From Candidatus Schekmanbacteria bacterium (GTDB lineage Bacteria > CSSED10-310 > JACPHN01), in assembly GCA_016188575.1 (NCBI GenBank), contig JACPHN010000006.1, positions 40,128-104,127 on the forward strand: 64,000 nt of DNA. Reading direction: 5' to 3'. How positions within the stretch are numbered: the first letter of the stretch is position 1; each line of letters begins with the position of its first letter. The position numbers were made by a program, and so were the translations under genes. Below, in pieces: positions 9,296 through 20,526 of the stretch. The notes beneath the pieces are model-generated. The model worked only from the letters and a program-made list of their open reading frames with translations, was not told the origin of the DNA and made no database searches.

Positions 9296-11183
9296 GACGC
9301 GACACGTCGCCGCGCCGCACGGACTGAAACTTCGTCCAGAACAGCTCGTCGATTTGGCGGAGCGAGGGCTTTTCCTCCGGATCGCGATAGCGCCGCAGGT
9401 GTCCCGGGCCACCGTTGTAAACGGCGTACGTGGCACGCGCCAGGTTATCGTTGTTGCCGGTAGTGGTGTGCTCGCCTTTCTTGATGGCGTAGTCGCGCAA
9501 GTACAGGAGCAGAATCTCGGCTCCGGCGCCCGCGTTATAGCCGGCGTCGCGCGCCAGAGCGTCGAGATCGTACAGCCCTCGCCATACCCTCTTGTTGATC
9601 TGCATGAGCCCGACCGCACCCGCCGCCGATTCGATCGGCACCGGGCGGCCTTTCAGCGCGACAAACTGGCGCCAGCAGCTCTCTTGCCAGGCCGTGGCGA
9701 GAACCATGTGGTGGTAGAGATCCGCGTAGGCGGCGTCGAGCCGCTCGCGAGCAGCGGCGGTGCGGCCGGACAGCGTCGCCTTGCCGGTGTCGGTGAGCAG
9801 GGTTCGCACGGTGCCCACGTACTCGCGAAGCTCCTTTCGGACCGGGAGCCACCCGGCAAGTCGGCGCGCGGCGAGCGTGCGCGGGGAGTCGGGTGATGCC
9901 CACGCCGTGCCCACGAACAGCTCCAGCAGCGCCAGGGGCGTCGGTTCGCTCGCCGGCGGCGTGATTTCGGGCTCGGGCCCCAGCCCGAAGAGCTCGCGCA
10001 GACGCGCATCGACGCCGAGGTCATAGGCGAGCGGGTCGGCGGTTTCGTCCGGCGCGATCATGAGCGCCAGCCGCCGCAGCCCGTCCACCGACAGGTCCAA
10101 CGGGATCTCCGGCCCCGCCTCGTCCAGTGCCCGAAGCGCGTCGGCCGAGCTCACGAACGCCAGATAATGGAGGGCAGCTTCTCCGGGCAGTGAGGGCACC
10201 AGTTGGCGTAGTATCGGCGCCAGGCGATCCCACGTTCGCACGAAGATGCCCCGCACCGGGTCGGGACCGCCCGCACGCGTGGAGGTGAGAGCCGCGAGCA
10301 GCTCGTGGCGCGCCTCGAGCAGAACCGCGGCGAGATCCGCTTGCAGTGCCTCCTCCGTGCTGTCCGGCGTCGCCGCAAACGCGGCATGCTCGATAACAAA
10401 CGTCAGGAACGGGTCAAAGCGCCGCCAGGCATTCTCCCAGGCCGCCAGATCCTGTGGGGACAGCTCCGGCTGGCGATCCGCCGGCACCACCGCCGCGTTG
10501 GCACCAGGGGTCGCGGGTAGAGCGGACCGACCGGCGGCGAGCTTGAAGCTCAGCGTTGCCGCAACTCCATCGGGCACGGCCTGCACCTTGCCAAGGGCCA
10601 GGGACGCGAGCAATCGCTCGACGTCGGCGACCTCCTCGCGCGACAGCACTTCCGGCAGCAGCGCGCGCAGCTCGGCCAGGGCCGGCCCGAGATCGACGGT
10701 CACGCGCTCCAGGTACTCCTGCGTTGCCGGTTTGGCGAGGTTCCAGAGCTCGCCGGCAATCCCGGGCTCGCCGTCTGCGCCGAGCAAATTCGAGTCGACC
10801 ACGCGGAAATGCACCAGCGGTCGAGCCGGATCGAGCACAATGTCCTCGTAGATTTCAGCCGTCCCCGACCACTCCACGGGCGTGACGCAGTAGTCGCCGA
10901 CCGCACCTCCAGCCATTCCCTGGGCGCGAGCACGCACCCGGAGCCGGCCGAGGTTGTGGTCCAGCCGCGGCTCGGACAGATCGAGGTAGCTACACTCCTG
11001 ACCGTCGTCCCAGACGCGCGCAGTCGCGCCGGGACCGGTGAACACCTGCTCGACGAGGGCGCGGCGCAGGAAGGCGTGGTCGAGGAGGATGGGAACCTCG
11101 ATGACTTTGGCCTGTGCAGGGGCCAGCAGCAGCAGGACGATCGTCAAGGTCGGAAGCGAGCGCGTGGCGAAGCGGCGAATCAT
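9270..11183 (-). CDS. Lytic transglycosylase with large N-terminal region
   Basis: I place the start at 11183, where ATG follows AAGGGGA and a signal peptide (RRFATRSLPTLTIVLLLLAPAQA) begins. The 637-residue product is periplasmic. The C-terminal SLT domain (about residues 500-637) has the catalytic Glu in ATAWQESCWRQF, then GAVGLMQINKRVWRGLYD, YNAGAGAEILLLYLRDY and YAVYNGGPG, typical of family 1 murein transglycosylases. These cleave glycan strands to 1,6-anhydroMurNAc products. The long N-terminal part has no family I recognise. The longer upstream open frame is not needed. Confidence 0.88.
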   Translation of the reverse strand: MIRRFATRSLPTLTIVLLLLAPAQAKVIEVPILLDHAFLRRALVEQVFTGPGATARVWDDGQECSYLDLSEPRLDHNLGRLRVRARAQGMAGGAVGDYCVTPVEWSGTAEIYEDIVLDPARPLVHFRVVDSNLLGADGEPGIAGELWNLAKPATQEYLERVTVDLGPALAELRALLPEVLSREEVADVERLLASLALGKVQAVPDGVAATLSFKLAAGRSALPATPGANAAVVPADRQPELSPQDLAAWENAWRRFDPFLTFVIEHAAFAATPDSTEEALQADLAAVLLEARHELLAALTSTRAGGPDPVRGIFVRTWDRLAPILRQLVPSLPGEAALHYLAFVSSADALRALDEAGPEIPLDLSVDGLRRLALMIAPDETADPLAYDLGVDARLRELFGLGPEPEITPPASEPTPLALLELFVGTAWASPDSPRTLAARRLAGWLPVRKELREYVGTVRTLLTDTGKATLSGRTAAARERLDAAYADLYHHMVLATAWQESCWRQFVALKGRPVPIESAAGAVGLMQINKRVWRGLYDLDALARDAGYNAGAGAEILLLYLRDYAIKKGEHTTTGNNDNLARATYAVYNGGPGHLRRYRDPEEKPSLRQIDELFWTKFQSVRRGDVSRLMACLGGN

Positions 11184-11248
11184 GAGCAGCGATCCCCTTG
11201 GGGTTGGCTTGCAGGGCAACGTGTCGTTACAGGTAGTGGAAGCTATCC

Positions 11249-11470
11249 GTGTTGTCAAGCCGCAGCGGGGCGGCAATCGTCGGGCGCCGGCCGGTGTTTG
11301 CGAGCTGGCGCGCGGCGGCAGGCAACGTGACGCGCGCGGCCGAGCTCCTGGGCGTGAGCCGGCACCAGGTCCACAAGCTGGCGGCCAGACACGGGATCGA
11401 CACCACCGCCGTCCGCACCCAATCGCGGGACGCTGGCAGGGCCCTGGGCGGCGACCGCGGCGAGGGATAG
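11249..11470 (+). pseudogene. Remnant of a Fis-type helix-turn-helix (NtrC-family C-terminus)
   Basis: The frame contains AAGNVTRAAELLGVSRHQVHKL followed by AARHGID, the classic C-terminal DNA-binding helix-turn-helix of sigma-54 activators. No receiver or ATPase domain precedes it and the surrounding frame is low in meaning, so this is a fragment of a lost regulator or, less likely, a tiny DNA-binding protein (73 codons from a TTG). Confidence 0.6.
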
Positions 11471-11510
11471 GGAGATCTCGACGGCGAGCCACAAGGCGCC
11501 GCGGTGCCGG

Positions 11511-11637
11511 ACAGTGTTGCCTCGAAGGCAACACTGTCGCCTCGCTGGAAACAGCGGCATAAATGTGAAAATGAAGCGCTTCCGGGCGCGGGCGCGGGCG
11601 CGGGCGCGGGGAGAGTGTTGCCTCCGGGGCAACACTC
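11511..11637. repeat. Pair of GTGTTGCC hairpins flanking a GCGGGC microsatellite
   Basis: Hairpin one (11511-11537) has a perfect 12-bp stem around 3 bases, and hairpin two (11613-11637) a 10-bp stem. Both share AGTGTTGCC/GGCAACACT. Between them (about 11584-11610) a six-base GCGGGC unit is repeated about four times. This looks like a REP-type palindromic repeat pair. Bases 11184-11248 and 11638-11796 show nothing else. Confidence 0.6.
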
Positions 11638-11811
11638 GTGGCGCCTGTCGCTGGCGGGAGTGGTGGCCGAAACCGCTTCGGAGTCGCATCGCACCGAAGC
11701 GCCCGAGGTTGGCATGGCGCATGCACCGCGCGTCGCCGGTTGGGCGCACCGCAGCGCCCCAGGGTCCGCGCGGCACCCACACAACGCACCATCTACAGGA
11801 GGTGAAGCGAG

Positions 11812-11901
11812 ATGAAGAAGCAAGCGGCGAAGGTCCGACCCGAGCAGGTCAAGACCGTGAAGGCAGGGCCGACTCAGGCTCACTGGATCATAGCCGCCTG
11901 A
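11812..11901 (+). CDS. Candidate 29-residue peptide gene with a perfect Shine-Dalgarno sequence
   Basis: ATG 11812 lies seven bases after AGGAGGTGA (11797-11805), the strongest ribosome binding site in this part of the window. The frame encodes 29 residues, starting MKKQAAKVRPEQVKTVKAG and ending QAHWIIAA, then TGA. It has seven Lys/Arg and no Cys or signal peptide. It may be a real small protein, a peptide precursor, or the 5' end of a truncated gene. No maturation enzyme is nearby. A 15-bp hairpin follows 30 bases downstream. Confidence 0.45.
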   Translation: MKKQAAKVRPEQVKTVKAGPTQAHWIIAA

Positions 11902-11931
11902 CGAGCCGAGCCATCGACCGGCTGACGCCGA

Positions 11932-11963
11932 GGCGCGACCCGCGACTTGTCGCGGGTCGCGCC
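11932..11963. other. Perfect 15-bp stem hairpin after the small ORF
   Basis: GGCGCGACCCGCGAC (11932-11946) pairs with its exact complement (11949-11963) around TT. No T-run follows. It may stop transcription of the small ORF by a Rho-assisted route or be another dispersed palindrome. Confidence 0.5.
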
Positions 11964-12100
11964 ATCGACGGAGGGGATTGCACGCCTCCAGCGGTGCATG
12001 GCACAAGGGATCCGGTGAGACCGCAACGGTTCAATGAAGGCCCGCACGATGGCACAGCCCTCGCCTCCATTTTTCGATCCCAAGGCGGTTTCTGACGATC

Positions 12101-12619
12101 GTGCTCGTGGAAGTGCCAAAGTTCTCCAAGCCCCCCGAGGAGGCGGCGGATCTCGGGGAGCGCTGGATCAGTTTTCTCAGGGAGGGCAATCGCATGTCAT
12201 CGGTCGTACTGGAGGAATGGGCGACGCCCGAGCTCAAGAAGGCGATCGAAGAGCTCGAGCGCCTGCGCGGCGACGAGAAAATGCACCGTCTGTATGAACG
12301 ACGCCTACTTGCCGTACAGCTTCTTGCCACCGAGCTACAGGACTCATATCAGCAAGGTCGCGAGAAAGGCCTCGAGGAAGGACCTGAGAAAGGACTCGAG
12401 AAAGGACGCGAGGCAGGGCACCGAGCGGGGTTTGTCGAGTCGGTGCTGTTCGACTTGGAGATCCGCTTCGGAGAAGCAGCTTTGGGCTTGAAGGCGCGAC
12501 TCGAGGCCATGGAGGATCTGGCGTCGTTGCGAGCCATCGAGAAGGCGCTTGCCGCAGGGAAAGACCTCGAGACGATTGGCGCGATGCTCGACGGTGAAGC
12601 CGGCACATCCAAGCTCTGA
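12101..12619 (+). pseudogene. C-terminal remnant of an Rpn/PD-(D/E)XK transposase-nuclease
   Basis: The frame starts LVEVPKFSKPPEEAADL, then GERWISFLREG, TPELKKAIEELERL and a Glu/Lys/Gly-rich heptad stretch (EKGLEEGPEKGLEKGREAG), the typical second half of Rpn (TIGR01784-type) proteins. The N-terminal nuclease core of about 150 residues is missing. No start with a good ribosome site precedes it, and the frame upstream of 12090 has no family features. Full-length relatives promote RecA-independent recombination. This copy should be catalytically dead. Confidence 0.7.
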
Positions 12620-12926
12620 GATGCGTGACCGCCTCGGCGCGGGACCCAACAGACCCGTGCCTCGAAACAGACCGTTCGCTCGGTAAAGGGTCGGGTGACT
12701 GCGGCACAGCATCTCGGTGCACGCCGCGCACGGTTGCCACTTCCGGCGAAAGTACCGACGACTCATTTTTCGGGCTTTTTGCTCGGTGGTGCCAGGTTTG
12801 AAAGACTATGGGGAGTAACAGCGACGCGATTGAAAAATGGCGTACGACCAGCCCGGAGGAAGAAAAAGCATGGCTGGCCGAGTTTGAGGCGGCGGCGCGA
12901 CACCCGCTCAGACTACGCTTCCGCCG

Positions 12927-13199
12927 TCACGAGGTCGATAGCGATGTGGAGTCGGCAATCGGTCCCTTGGCGCCGGGGGCCTGAACGGTTGTGGCATCGA
13001 CGACTACGATGCGAGAGCTCCGCAGCTCTTCAGCTTGGGACAGCGTTTTTGCTTCCGACATTTCCGCTACCATCGCCCGCAACAGGCCCATGCGCGATCT
13101 CCATGCCAACGCTACGCGGTAAGTGGATTGCAGGAGTCCGTGCGGCCAAATGGGCGACTGGAGAATCCAGGCGGTTTCTTGCATGGTGCTCGTACGCAA
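12927..13199 (-). pseudogene. IS4-family transposase fragment
   Basis: On the minus strand, AEELRSSRIVVVDATTVQAPGAKG matches the first catalytic Asp region of IS4-group transposases (usually RLVDGTTV.EPG..G). Only about 90 residues remain and both ends are lost. On the plus strand a 58-codon ORF (12808-12984, starting MGSNSDAIEKWRTTSPEEEKAW) runs into it. I cannot support it as a gene. Bases 12620-12807 and 13200-13278 hold nothing recognisable. Confidence 0.6.
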
Positions 13200-13291
13200 G
13201 TAACCTGGCTGCGTCGCCGCAAGCGGGCTTGCGGTCGGCCGGTGAGCAGGTAATACTCTTACAAATCGGAGTACGACCAGGAGGTAGGCAG

Positions 13292-13537
13292 ATGCGAGTC
13301 ACCGAAAAAGGGCAAGTCACAATTCCGATTGAGATCCGACAGCAACTCGGCATTGTGCCGGAAACAGAGGTCGAGTTCTACGTCATCGGAAACGAAATTA
13401 GGGTGCGTAAGGTCGAAGGACAACAGCGCCGTGGGCGCGACCTGATCAGCCGGCTACGAGGACGGGGTGCCGTCAAAATGACCACTGAAGAGATCATGGC
13501 CTTGACCCGAGATGAAGATGAGCCGCGTACTAGTTGA
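13292..13537 (+). CDS. AbrB/SpoVT-type antitoxin (VapB-like)
   Basis: ATG 13292 follows AGGAGG (13279-13284). The 81-residue protein begins MRVTEKGQVTIPIEIRQQLG, the swapped-hairpin AbrB DNA-binding fold, then EVEFYVIGNEIRVRK. The C-terminal half is basic and then acidic and should wrap the toxin. It probably neutralises the downstream PIN-domain RNase and represses its own promoter. It overlaps the toxin gene by 26 bases, as is usual in such pairs. The neighbourhood of mobile remnants suggests horizontal arrival. Confidence 0.9.
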   Translation: MRVTEKGQVTIPIEIRQQLGIVPETEVEFYVIGNEIRVRKVEGQQRRGRDLISRLRGRGAVKMTTEEIMALTRDEDEPRTS

Positions 13538-13922
13538 CAGCAACGTCATTCTTGATGTTCTGACAGAGTCTGAGGAGTGGTTCGACTGGTCTGCCGCAGC
13601 TCTCGCGCGTTGTGCCGACGAAGGCGAGCTGGCGATCAACCCGATTATCTACGCCGAAGTCTCGATTCGCTTCGAACGAATCGAGGCGCTCGATGACGCT
13701 CTGGCGCCAAGTCAGTTCGTACGCCTGGCGTTACCTTGGGAGGCGGCGTTTCTGGCCGGGAAGTGCTTTCTGGCCTATCGCCGCAAGGGCGGCGTTCGGC
13801 GCTCGCCGCTGCCGGATTTCTACATCGGCGCCCACGCTGCAGTCGGCAGCCTGACGCTGCTTACGCGTGACGGCAGCAGGTACCGAACTTTTTTCCCCAA
13901 TCTCGAGATTATTTCACCATAG
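13512..13922 (+). CDS. PIN-domain ribonuclease toxin (VapC-like)
   Basis: A 136-residue single PIN domain. Four acidic residues for Mg2+ are in place: Asp9 (VLVDSNVILDVL), Glu49 (IIYAEVS), Asp102 (LPDFYIGAHA) and Asp120 (LLTRDGSRY). VapC toxins cut tRNA or rRNA and halt translation until the partner antitoxin is restored. The start overlaps the antitoxin gene, which implies translational coupling. The pair appears intact. Confidence 0.92.
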   Translation: MKMSRVLVDSNVILDVLTESEEWFDWSAAALARCADEGELAINPIIYAEVSIRFERIEALDDALAPSQFVRLALPWEAAFLAGKCFLAYRRKGGVRRSPLPDFYIGAHAAVGSLTLLTRDGSRYRTFFPNLEIISP

Positions 13923-14264
13923 ACTCAATAAGCAGCCAAAGTAGCCACTCCTCCTTCGTCTACAATCGGACAGAGCGGCTGGAGGCCTGAGGGTGTGTTG
14001 CGTTGCATGCCCACACACCGACCCCGTTGCAGGCTGGACCGATCATGATGAGCCTCGACTGCGGCCCATGGATCTCCCGGGTGATTCCCTCTTGCTCCGA
14101 TCTCCTCATGGATTATCCGTGTTCAATCCGTGAAAACGCGCTGTTTCCCGGGATCCTCGGCTACCGCTCGCGCTTCATGCTGCGGGACGACACGACGTCC
14201 GTGGTCTTCTCGGTGTGACTGAGGTGCCGATAATCGCGGCACCGGTCGCGGGCACAAACGAAAC
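13923..14264. other. Gene-free stretch after the toxin gene
   Basis: No credible gene, RNA or repeat. A 71-codon frame (14003-14218) has no ribosome site and no family features, so I leave it uncalled. Confidence 0.4.
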
Positions 14265-14297
14265 GGGGCGAGCCACCACGAGAGCTCGCCCCTTTTT
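14265..14297. terminator. Intrinsic terminator between converging units
   Basis: GGGGCGAGC (14265-14273) pairs with GCTCGCCCC (14284-14292) and TTTTT follows on the plus strand. The minus strand has GTTTCGTTTG after the stem. It probably ends the minus-strand secreted-protein gene and can also stop plus-strand transcription from the toxin operon. Confidence 0.75.
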
Positions 14298-14332
14298 GGA
14301 CTACGAGGAGTCAGGTCAGGAGAAACACCCGA

Positions 14333-14950
14333 CTACCGATGGACATCGTTGAGCTTGGTGGCCGTTGCGGCCGCCGCGCCGGCCTTGATCTGGCCGTTCT
14401 TCTCGAGAGTCACGGCGGTGGCGGAATACATCATGCCGCCGCCCTTACCGCTGCTGTTGACGGCGAGCCGGATGTAACCGACGGTGCCGGCCTTGAGCGT
14501 GTGAGGGGTATTGGCCGCCTCGTACAGGAAGCCCTTGCCACCGAGCAGGAAGATCAGGTACTCGCTTCCGGCCTGGACCGACTGGGCGGCGTTGACCTGG
14601 AAGGTCTGCTTGCCGATGGTAACGGAACCGCAATTCAGCTTGGCAAGGGCATCGGCAAACGCCTTCGGATCGCCCTGCGCAGCCTGCAGCGTCGCGAGGT
14701 CTTCTTCGGTGATGTATTTGGTGATGTTCATGTTGACGAGAGTGCCGGCGGTCACGGTTCCGCCGACGCCACTGGCACCGCCACCGCCTGCGCCGATGAC
14801 CGCACCGCCGCCGGTTGCCCCGGTGGCGCCCATGACGGCCTGGTAGGCCCCGGTAGGCGCCTGCGCGGCCAGGGCCAGGCTCGTGGCCGCGGAAAAGGCC
14901 AGCGCCATGGCGAGAGCGGCAAGCTTTGTAGAACGTAGAGTGAGCGTCAT
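14333..14950 (-). CDS. Secreted glycine-rich protein under a sigma-54 promoter
   Basis: A 205-residue protein. AAGGAG lies eight bases before ATG. A clear signal peptide (STKLAALAMALAFSAATSLALAA) is followed by a Gly/Ala/Thr-rich stretch (GATGATGGGAVIGAGGGGASG), then a mixed domain with LNCGSVTIGKQTFQVNAAQSV, EYLIFLLGGKGFLYEA and a second glycine patch. I know no family. One Cys only, no membrane anchor and no haem site. A near-perfect -24/-12 promoter (15022-15037) lies 72 bases upstream, the same promoter type as the cytochrome operons, so a structural part in that extracellular system is a reasonable guess. Confidence 0.75.
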   Translation of the reverse strand: MTLTLRSTKLAALAMALAFSAATSLALAAQAPTGAYQAVMGATGATGGGAVIGAGGGGASGVGGTVTAGTLVNMNITKYITEEDLATLQAAQGDPKAFADALAKLNCGSVTIGKQTFQVNAAQSVQAGSEYLIFLLGGKGFLYEAANTPHTLKAGTVGYIRLAVNSSGKGGGMMYSATAVTLEKNGQIKAGAAAATATKLNDVHR

Positions 14951-15021
14951 TCTTCGAACTCCTTGCTAACAACCCATCGATTCTCGAGTCGGACAGTCCG
15001 GCTCGCTGCCGCCTCTCATAG

Positions 15022-15037
15022 AGCAAGTCGCGTGCCA
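15022..15037 (-). promoter_or_regulatory. Sigma-54 (-24/-12) promoter of the glycine-rich secreted protein gene
   Basis: Read on the minus strand the bases are TGGCACGCGACTTGCT, which match the TGGCACG-N4-TTGC(A/T) consensus at every fixed position with GG-N10-GC spacing. Transcription would start about 60 bases before the ATG at 14950. Apart from this promoter, bases 14951-15244 hold no gene. Confidence 0.8.
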
Positions 15038-15244
15038 CTGCAATCCATGGCAATCCTGGGCGCCGAGGGTGGGAGAGGCCGCAGTGGGAAGAGCAGGGCG
15101 GGGGCGGTGGAGCGGAAGAAAAGGTGATTGGAAGCGGAGAGGGGCGGGCCGCGCAAATCCATGGTGCCGTAAAGACGCCACGAGTCGCCGCCGCCCGGCG
15201 GACCGGCTCACCGGGAAGGCGCGATCTTGACCGATTGTTGTCTA

Positions 15245-15610
15245 CTACTTGCCGTCCCGGCCCCGCGCCCCCGATACCTCCGGCACCGCCGTTGCCGGCG
15301 GTTCGCTTGCCGCGCCACCCACTCGGCTCTCGCGCCCCTGCCGCACGACCACGAGCACCAGCCCCAATAACCCGAAGTCGACGAGCAGCAGGCCAGCGAG
15401 CACCAGCCTCCGAAGCAACGACAGCAGCGGGTCCGCCGCGGGATAGTAGGCGGCAGATTCGGCCCAAAGCATCTGCCCCAGCCACCAGGAGACGCGCAGC
15501 CACAGACCGGCAACCGCGGCCAGGATCGCCGGCCGCGCCCGCCGGGAAACCCAGGCGCCAGCCGACCCCGCTGCCACCGCCGCCGCTGCCGCCTCAACCG
15601 CCAGGCTCAT
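15245..15610 (-). CDS. Small two-helix membrane protein following the PEGA kinase
   Basis: A 121-residue protein whose ATG (15610) lies inside the 3' end of the kinase gene (17-base overlap), so translation is coupled. It has an Ala-rich amphipathic start, a tryptophan-rich region (LWLRVSWWLGQMLW) and one strong membrane helix (LVLAGLLLVDFGLLGLVLVVV), then a soluble tail rich in Pro, Gly and Ala. A second reading frame over the same DNA is Arg-rich and less likely. Function unknown. It may partner the membrane-anchored kinase. Confidence 0.6.
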   Translation of the reverse strand: MSLAVEAAAAAVAAGSAGAWVSRRARPAILAAVAGLWLRVSWWLGQMLWAESAAYYPAADPLLSLLRRLVLAGLLLVDFGLLGLVLVVVRQGRESRVGGAASEPPATAVPEVSGARGRDGK

Positions 15611-17921
15611 CGGACTTCCTGGGAAAGCTCAAGTAGACCCCGGGCTTGAACGTCGTCGGATAAACCAGTGGCTCCACGCCCGGAATGCGATATTGCAGCC
15701 GCACCCGGTGAATCTCGGGACCCGCCGCTACCGGCCACTTCAGCAACGGGCTCTCGCCCAGCGGAACGTCATCCACAAACACGTCGCACGCGGCAGAGCA
15801 ACTGACATTCAGATATCCATACTGGGGCTCGGGAACCGTCACCGGCACCGGGGTGCCCGCCCGCACCTCGATCGTCTTGCGAAAGAGGTAATACGGCCGC
15901 ACCGAAACGAGCACGACTTTGTGGACGCCGGCCTCGAGCCGCACCATGCGGCCGCCGCCGCCCACCTTTCCGTACCCCTTGTCGTCGACGGACAGCTCCA
16001 TGTCCACCGGACTGGTCACCTGGATCGCGGCGTCGGTGCTGGCCGCAAGCTCGACCGCCAGCTCCGCGCTTGCGGGCAGATCTCTCACCGCAGCCTTGTA
16101 GCCGTCAAGCTCGAGCTTGAGCTTGCCGCCGCCACACCCCGCGGGCGGCAGCATGGCAGTCAGCGGCGTCCTGCCGAGAGCGCGACCGGCAAGAGATACC
16201 GCGGCGTGCGCCGGCACGGAAGTCACACGCACCGCTCGCACCTCGGGTTCCAGCCGCAGCTCGAGGGCCTCCGGTGCCGCGGAATCCAGGGTGATGCGGC
16301 GCTGCGTGGCGACGTGACACGGAGTGGAAGCCGTGATGAGATGGTCCGAACCCGCGGCACCGCGGATCGTTATCGTTGCCGGTGCCCGCTGCGGTACGGT
16401 GCCGCCATCGACGGTGATCGCCGCTCCGGTCGGGTTCGTGGTGAGCGTCAGCTCGCGCTGCAGGATCACCGGTGCGCCGCCGCTGTCCGGCGCGGGCGTG
16501 GCTCCCGGCCTGGCCGTTGCCGCTCCCGGCAGGCTTGGCACCGCAACCACATCAAAGGTCGGCACCCCTGGCGGCGCTGTCGGCTCACCTGCCTCGCCAT
16601 CGGCGGCCCGCGGCGTCGCTGGCACGAGCCCAAGCTGGCCGTCACCCGCGCTACCGCGCAGCAGCCCGAGAATGGCCGAATCCACGCGACGAAGATCGTA
16701 CACGGCCGCGCCCAAAACCACGATCAGCGCCCCCATCAGGACCAGGAGCCACGCCGGAATCGCTCTGGCACCGCGAGGCGGCCCTGCAATGGCTGCTTCA
16801 TGCGCCGAAACACCGGTCAACGACGCCAGGCTGCCAAGCGCCGTTTCCGACGACAACGGGGTCGCCGCCGGCGGCGGCACGGCCGTCGATCCTGTCGGTT
16901 GCGCCACCGGCGCGCCGGTCGACGCTTCCTTCACCTGGTCGCCGGTGACCGTCGCTACCGGTATGCTGAGACTTTCTACCGGTCGATCTTCGGGCGCTTC
17001 GATGATCTTGTTCTTGCGCAGGTAGGCCATGAAATGCGGGATGTCGCCCGCTCCCGGCGAATCCGCGGTAGCCCGCTGAATTTCCGCCAGCTCGCGGCGA
17101 AAGTGCTCGGCCTGCTGATAGCGCTCTTCAGGGTTTTTGGCCAGAAGCTTCATGACCACTCCGTCGAGAGCATCGGGAACTTTCGTGTTGCGTCCGCGGA
17201 TCGACTCCGGCGCCTCCGACAGAATCTTGAACAGAATTTGGTAATCGCTGTCGCCGCCGAACGGCTGGATTCCCGTAAACATTTCGTAGGCGAGAATCCC
17301 GAGCGAAAACAGATCCGACCGGCCATCGAGCGGCTGGCCGCGGATCTGCTCGGGAGACAGATAGGCGATCTTTCCCTTGATGATGCCGCTCTTGGTGTTG
17401 TAGCTACGGCCCGTCGCCTTGGCGATGCCGAAGTCCATGAGCTTCACCGCGCCTTCGAAGGAAATGAGGACGTTCTTGCTCGACACGTCCCGATGCACGA
17501 GCCGCAATGGTTCGCCCTCGGGGGTCAGAGCGCGGTGCGCGTACCCCAGGCCGGAAGCGATTTCGCTGAGGATGGACAGCGACACGGGAAGCGGAAGGAC
17601 GCGGGACTGCGCTGCAAACTTCTTCATCAGCTCGTGCAGCGACGGACCGGGAATATATTCCATCGCGATGTACCACGCGCCGTCGACGCACCCGAAGTCG
17701 TAGACCTGCACGATATTCTGGTGCATGAGCTGCGCGGAAATGCGCGCCTCGGTCCGGAATTGCTCGATGAACTCGGGATCTTCGGAGTTTCCCGGGAGAA
17801 TCCGCTTGATCGCCACGAGCCGCTCGAAGCCGCCCTCGCGCGCGAGACGTGCCTTGAAAACCTCGGCCATGCCGCCGGCGCCGATTCGCGATATGAGCTC
17901 GTAGTTACCGAAGCGCACCAT
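15594..17921 (-). CDS. Membrane-anchored Ser/Thr protein kinase with PEGA repeats
   Basis: The ATG at 17921 starts directly on the kinase fold and gives 775 residues. The G-loop GAGGMAEV is at residues 14-21, Lys39 in VAIKR, the catalytic HRDVSSKNV with Asp145, and DFG at 163-165. The activation segment ends in [10 protein letters not shown] single membrane helix ([23 protein letters not shown]) separates the cytoplasmic kinase from a C-terminal part with three PEGA-like repeats, such as [24 protein letters not shown]. Such kinases sense envelope signals and phosphorylate cytoplasmic proteins. It shares a transcript with the small membrane protein that follows. Confidence 0.92.
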   Translation of the reverse strand: MVRFGNYELISRIGAGGMAEVFKARLAREGGFERLVAIKRILPGNSEDPEFIEQFRTEARISAQLMHQNIVQVYDFGCVDGAWYIAMEYIPGPSLHELMKKFAAQSRVLPLPVSLSILSEIASGLGYAHRALTPEGEPLRLVHRDVSSKNVLISFEGAVKLMDFGIAKATGRSYNTKSGIIKGKIAYLSPEQIRGQPLDGRSDLFSLGILAYEMFTGIQPFGGDSDYQILFKILSEAPESIRGRNTKVPDALDGVVMKLLAKNPEERYQQAEHFRRELAEIQRATADSPGAGDIPHFMAYLRKNKIIEAPEDRPVESLSIPVATVTGDQVKEASTGAPVAQPTGSTAVPPPAATPLSSETALGSLASLTGVSAHEAAIAGPPRGARAIPAWLLVLMGALIVVLGAAVYDLRRVDSAILGLLRGSAGDGQLGLVPATPRAADGEAGEPTAPPGVPTFDVVAVPSLPGAATARPGATPAPDSGGAPVILQRELTLTTNPTGAAITVDGGTVPQRAPATITIRGAAGSDHLITASTPCHVATQRRITLDSAAPEALELRLEPEVRAVRVTSVPAHAAVSLAGRALGRTPLTAMLPPAGCGGGKLKLELDGYKAAVRDLPASAELAVELAASTDAAIQVTSPVDMELSVDDKGYGKVGGGGRMVRLEAGVHKVVLVSVRPYYLFRKTIEVRAGTPVPVTVPEPQYGYLNVSCSAACDVFVDDVPLGESPLLKWPVAAGPEIHRVRLQYRIPGVEPLVYPTTFKPGVYLSFPRKSDEPGG

Positions 17922-18189
17922 CTCTACCGCACTGAGGGGAGAAGTGCTCGCTAGTCTTGGTGATTCGCGCCAAGATTGCAAGCGGTGGCGCCCGCTGCAC
18001 CCACCGCCTGTTCTCCGCCGGCGTGACGGCGCCCCCCACCGCATCTCCCCGCAAGCGGCGGGACAGAGGGCCGGCGGAGTGGGTCATGGCCGGTGCTTGA
18101 CAGGTGACCGTCAATGGCGCTTTCCTCCACGTCTCAAGCAACGCGCGCGCCGCGCAACCGCGACCGCGCTCCACGCAAGAGGACACGCG

Positions 18190-20505
<2,316 letters not shown>

Positions 20506-20526
20506 GAGCCGCACAAGGAGCACCCC

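Noticed and set aside
12050..12065. Possible sigma-54 promoter before the Rpn remnant (TGGCACAGCCCTCGCC)
   Set aside because: The -12 block is poor (TCGCC) and the downstream gene is a fragment.
12808..12984. 58-codon ORF before the IS4 fragment
   Set aside because: No ribosome site, no family features, and its 3' half runs over the transposase fragment on the other strand.
14003..14218. 71-codon frame between the toxin gene and the terminator
   Set aside because: No ribosome site, atypical composition and no recognisable motif.
15208..15597. Arg-rich frame opposite the small membrane protein frame
   Set aside because: Composition typical of a shadow frame in high-GC DNA; the alternative frame has clear membrane helices and couples to the kinase gene.
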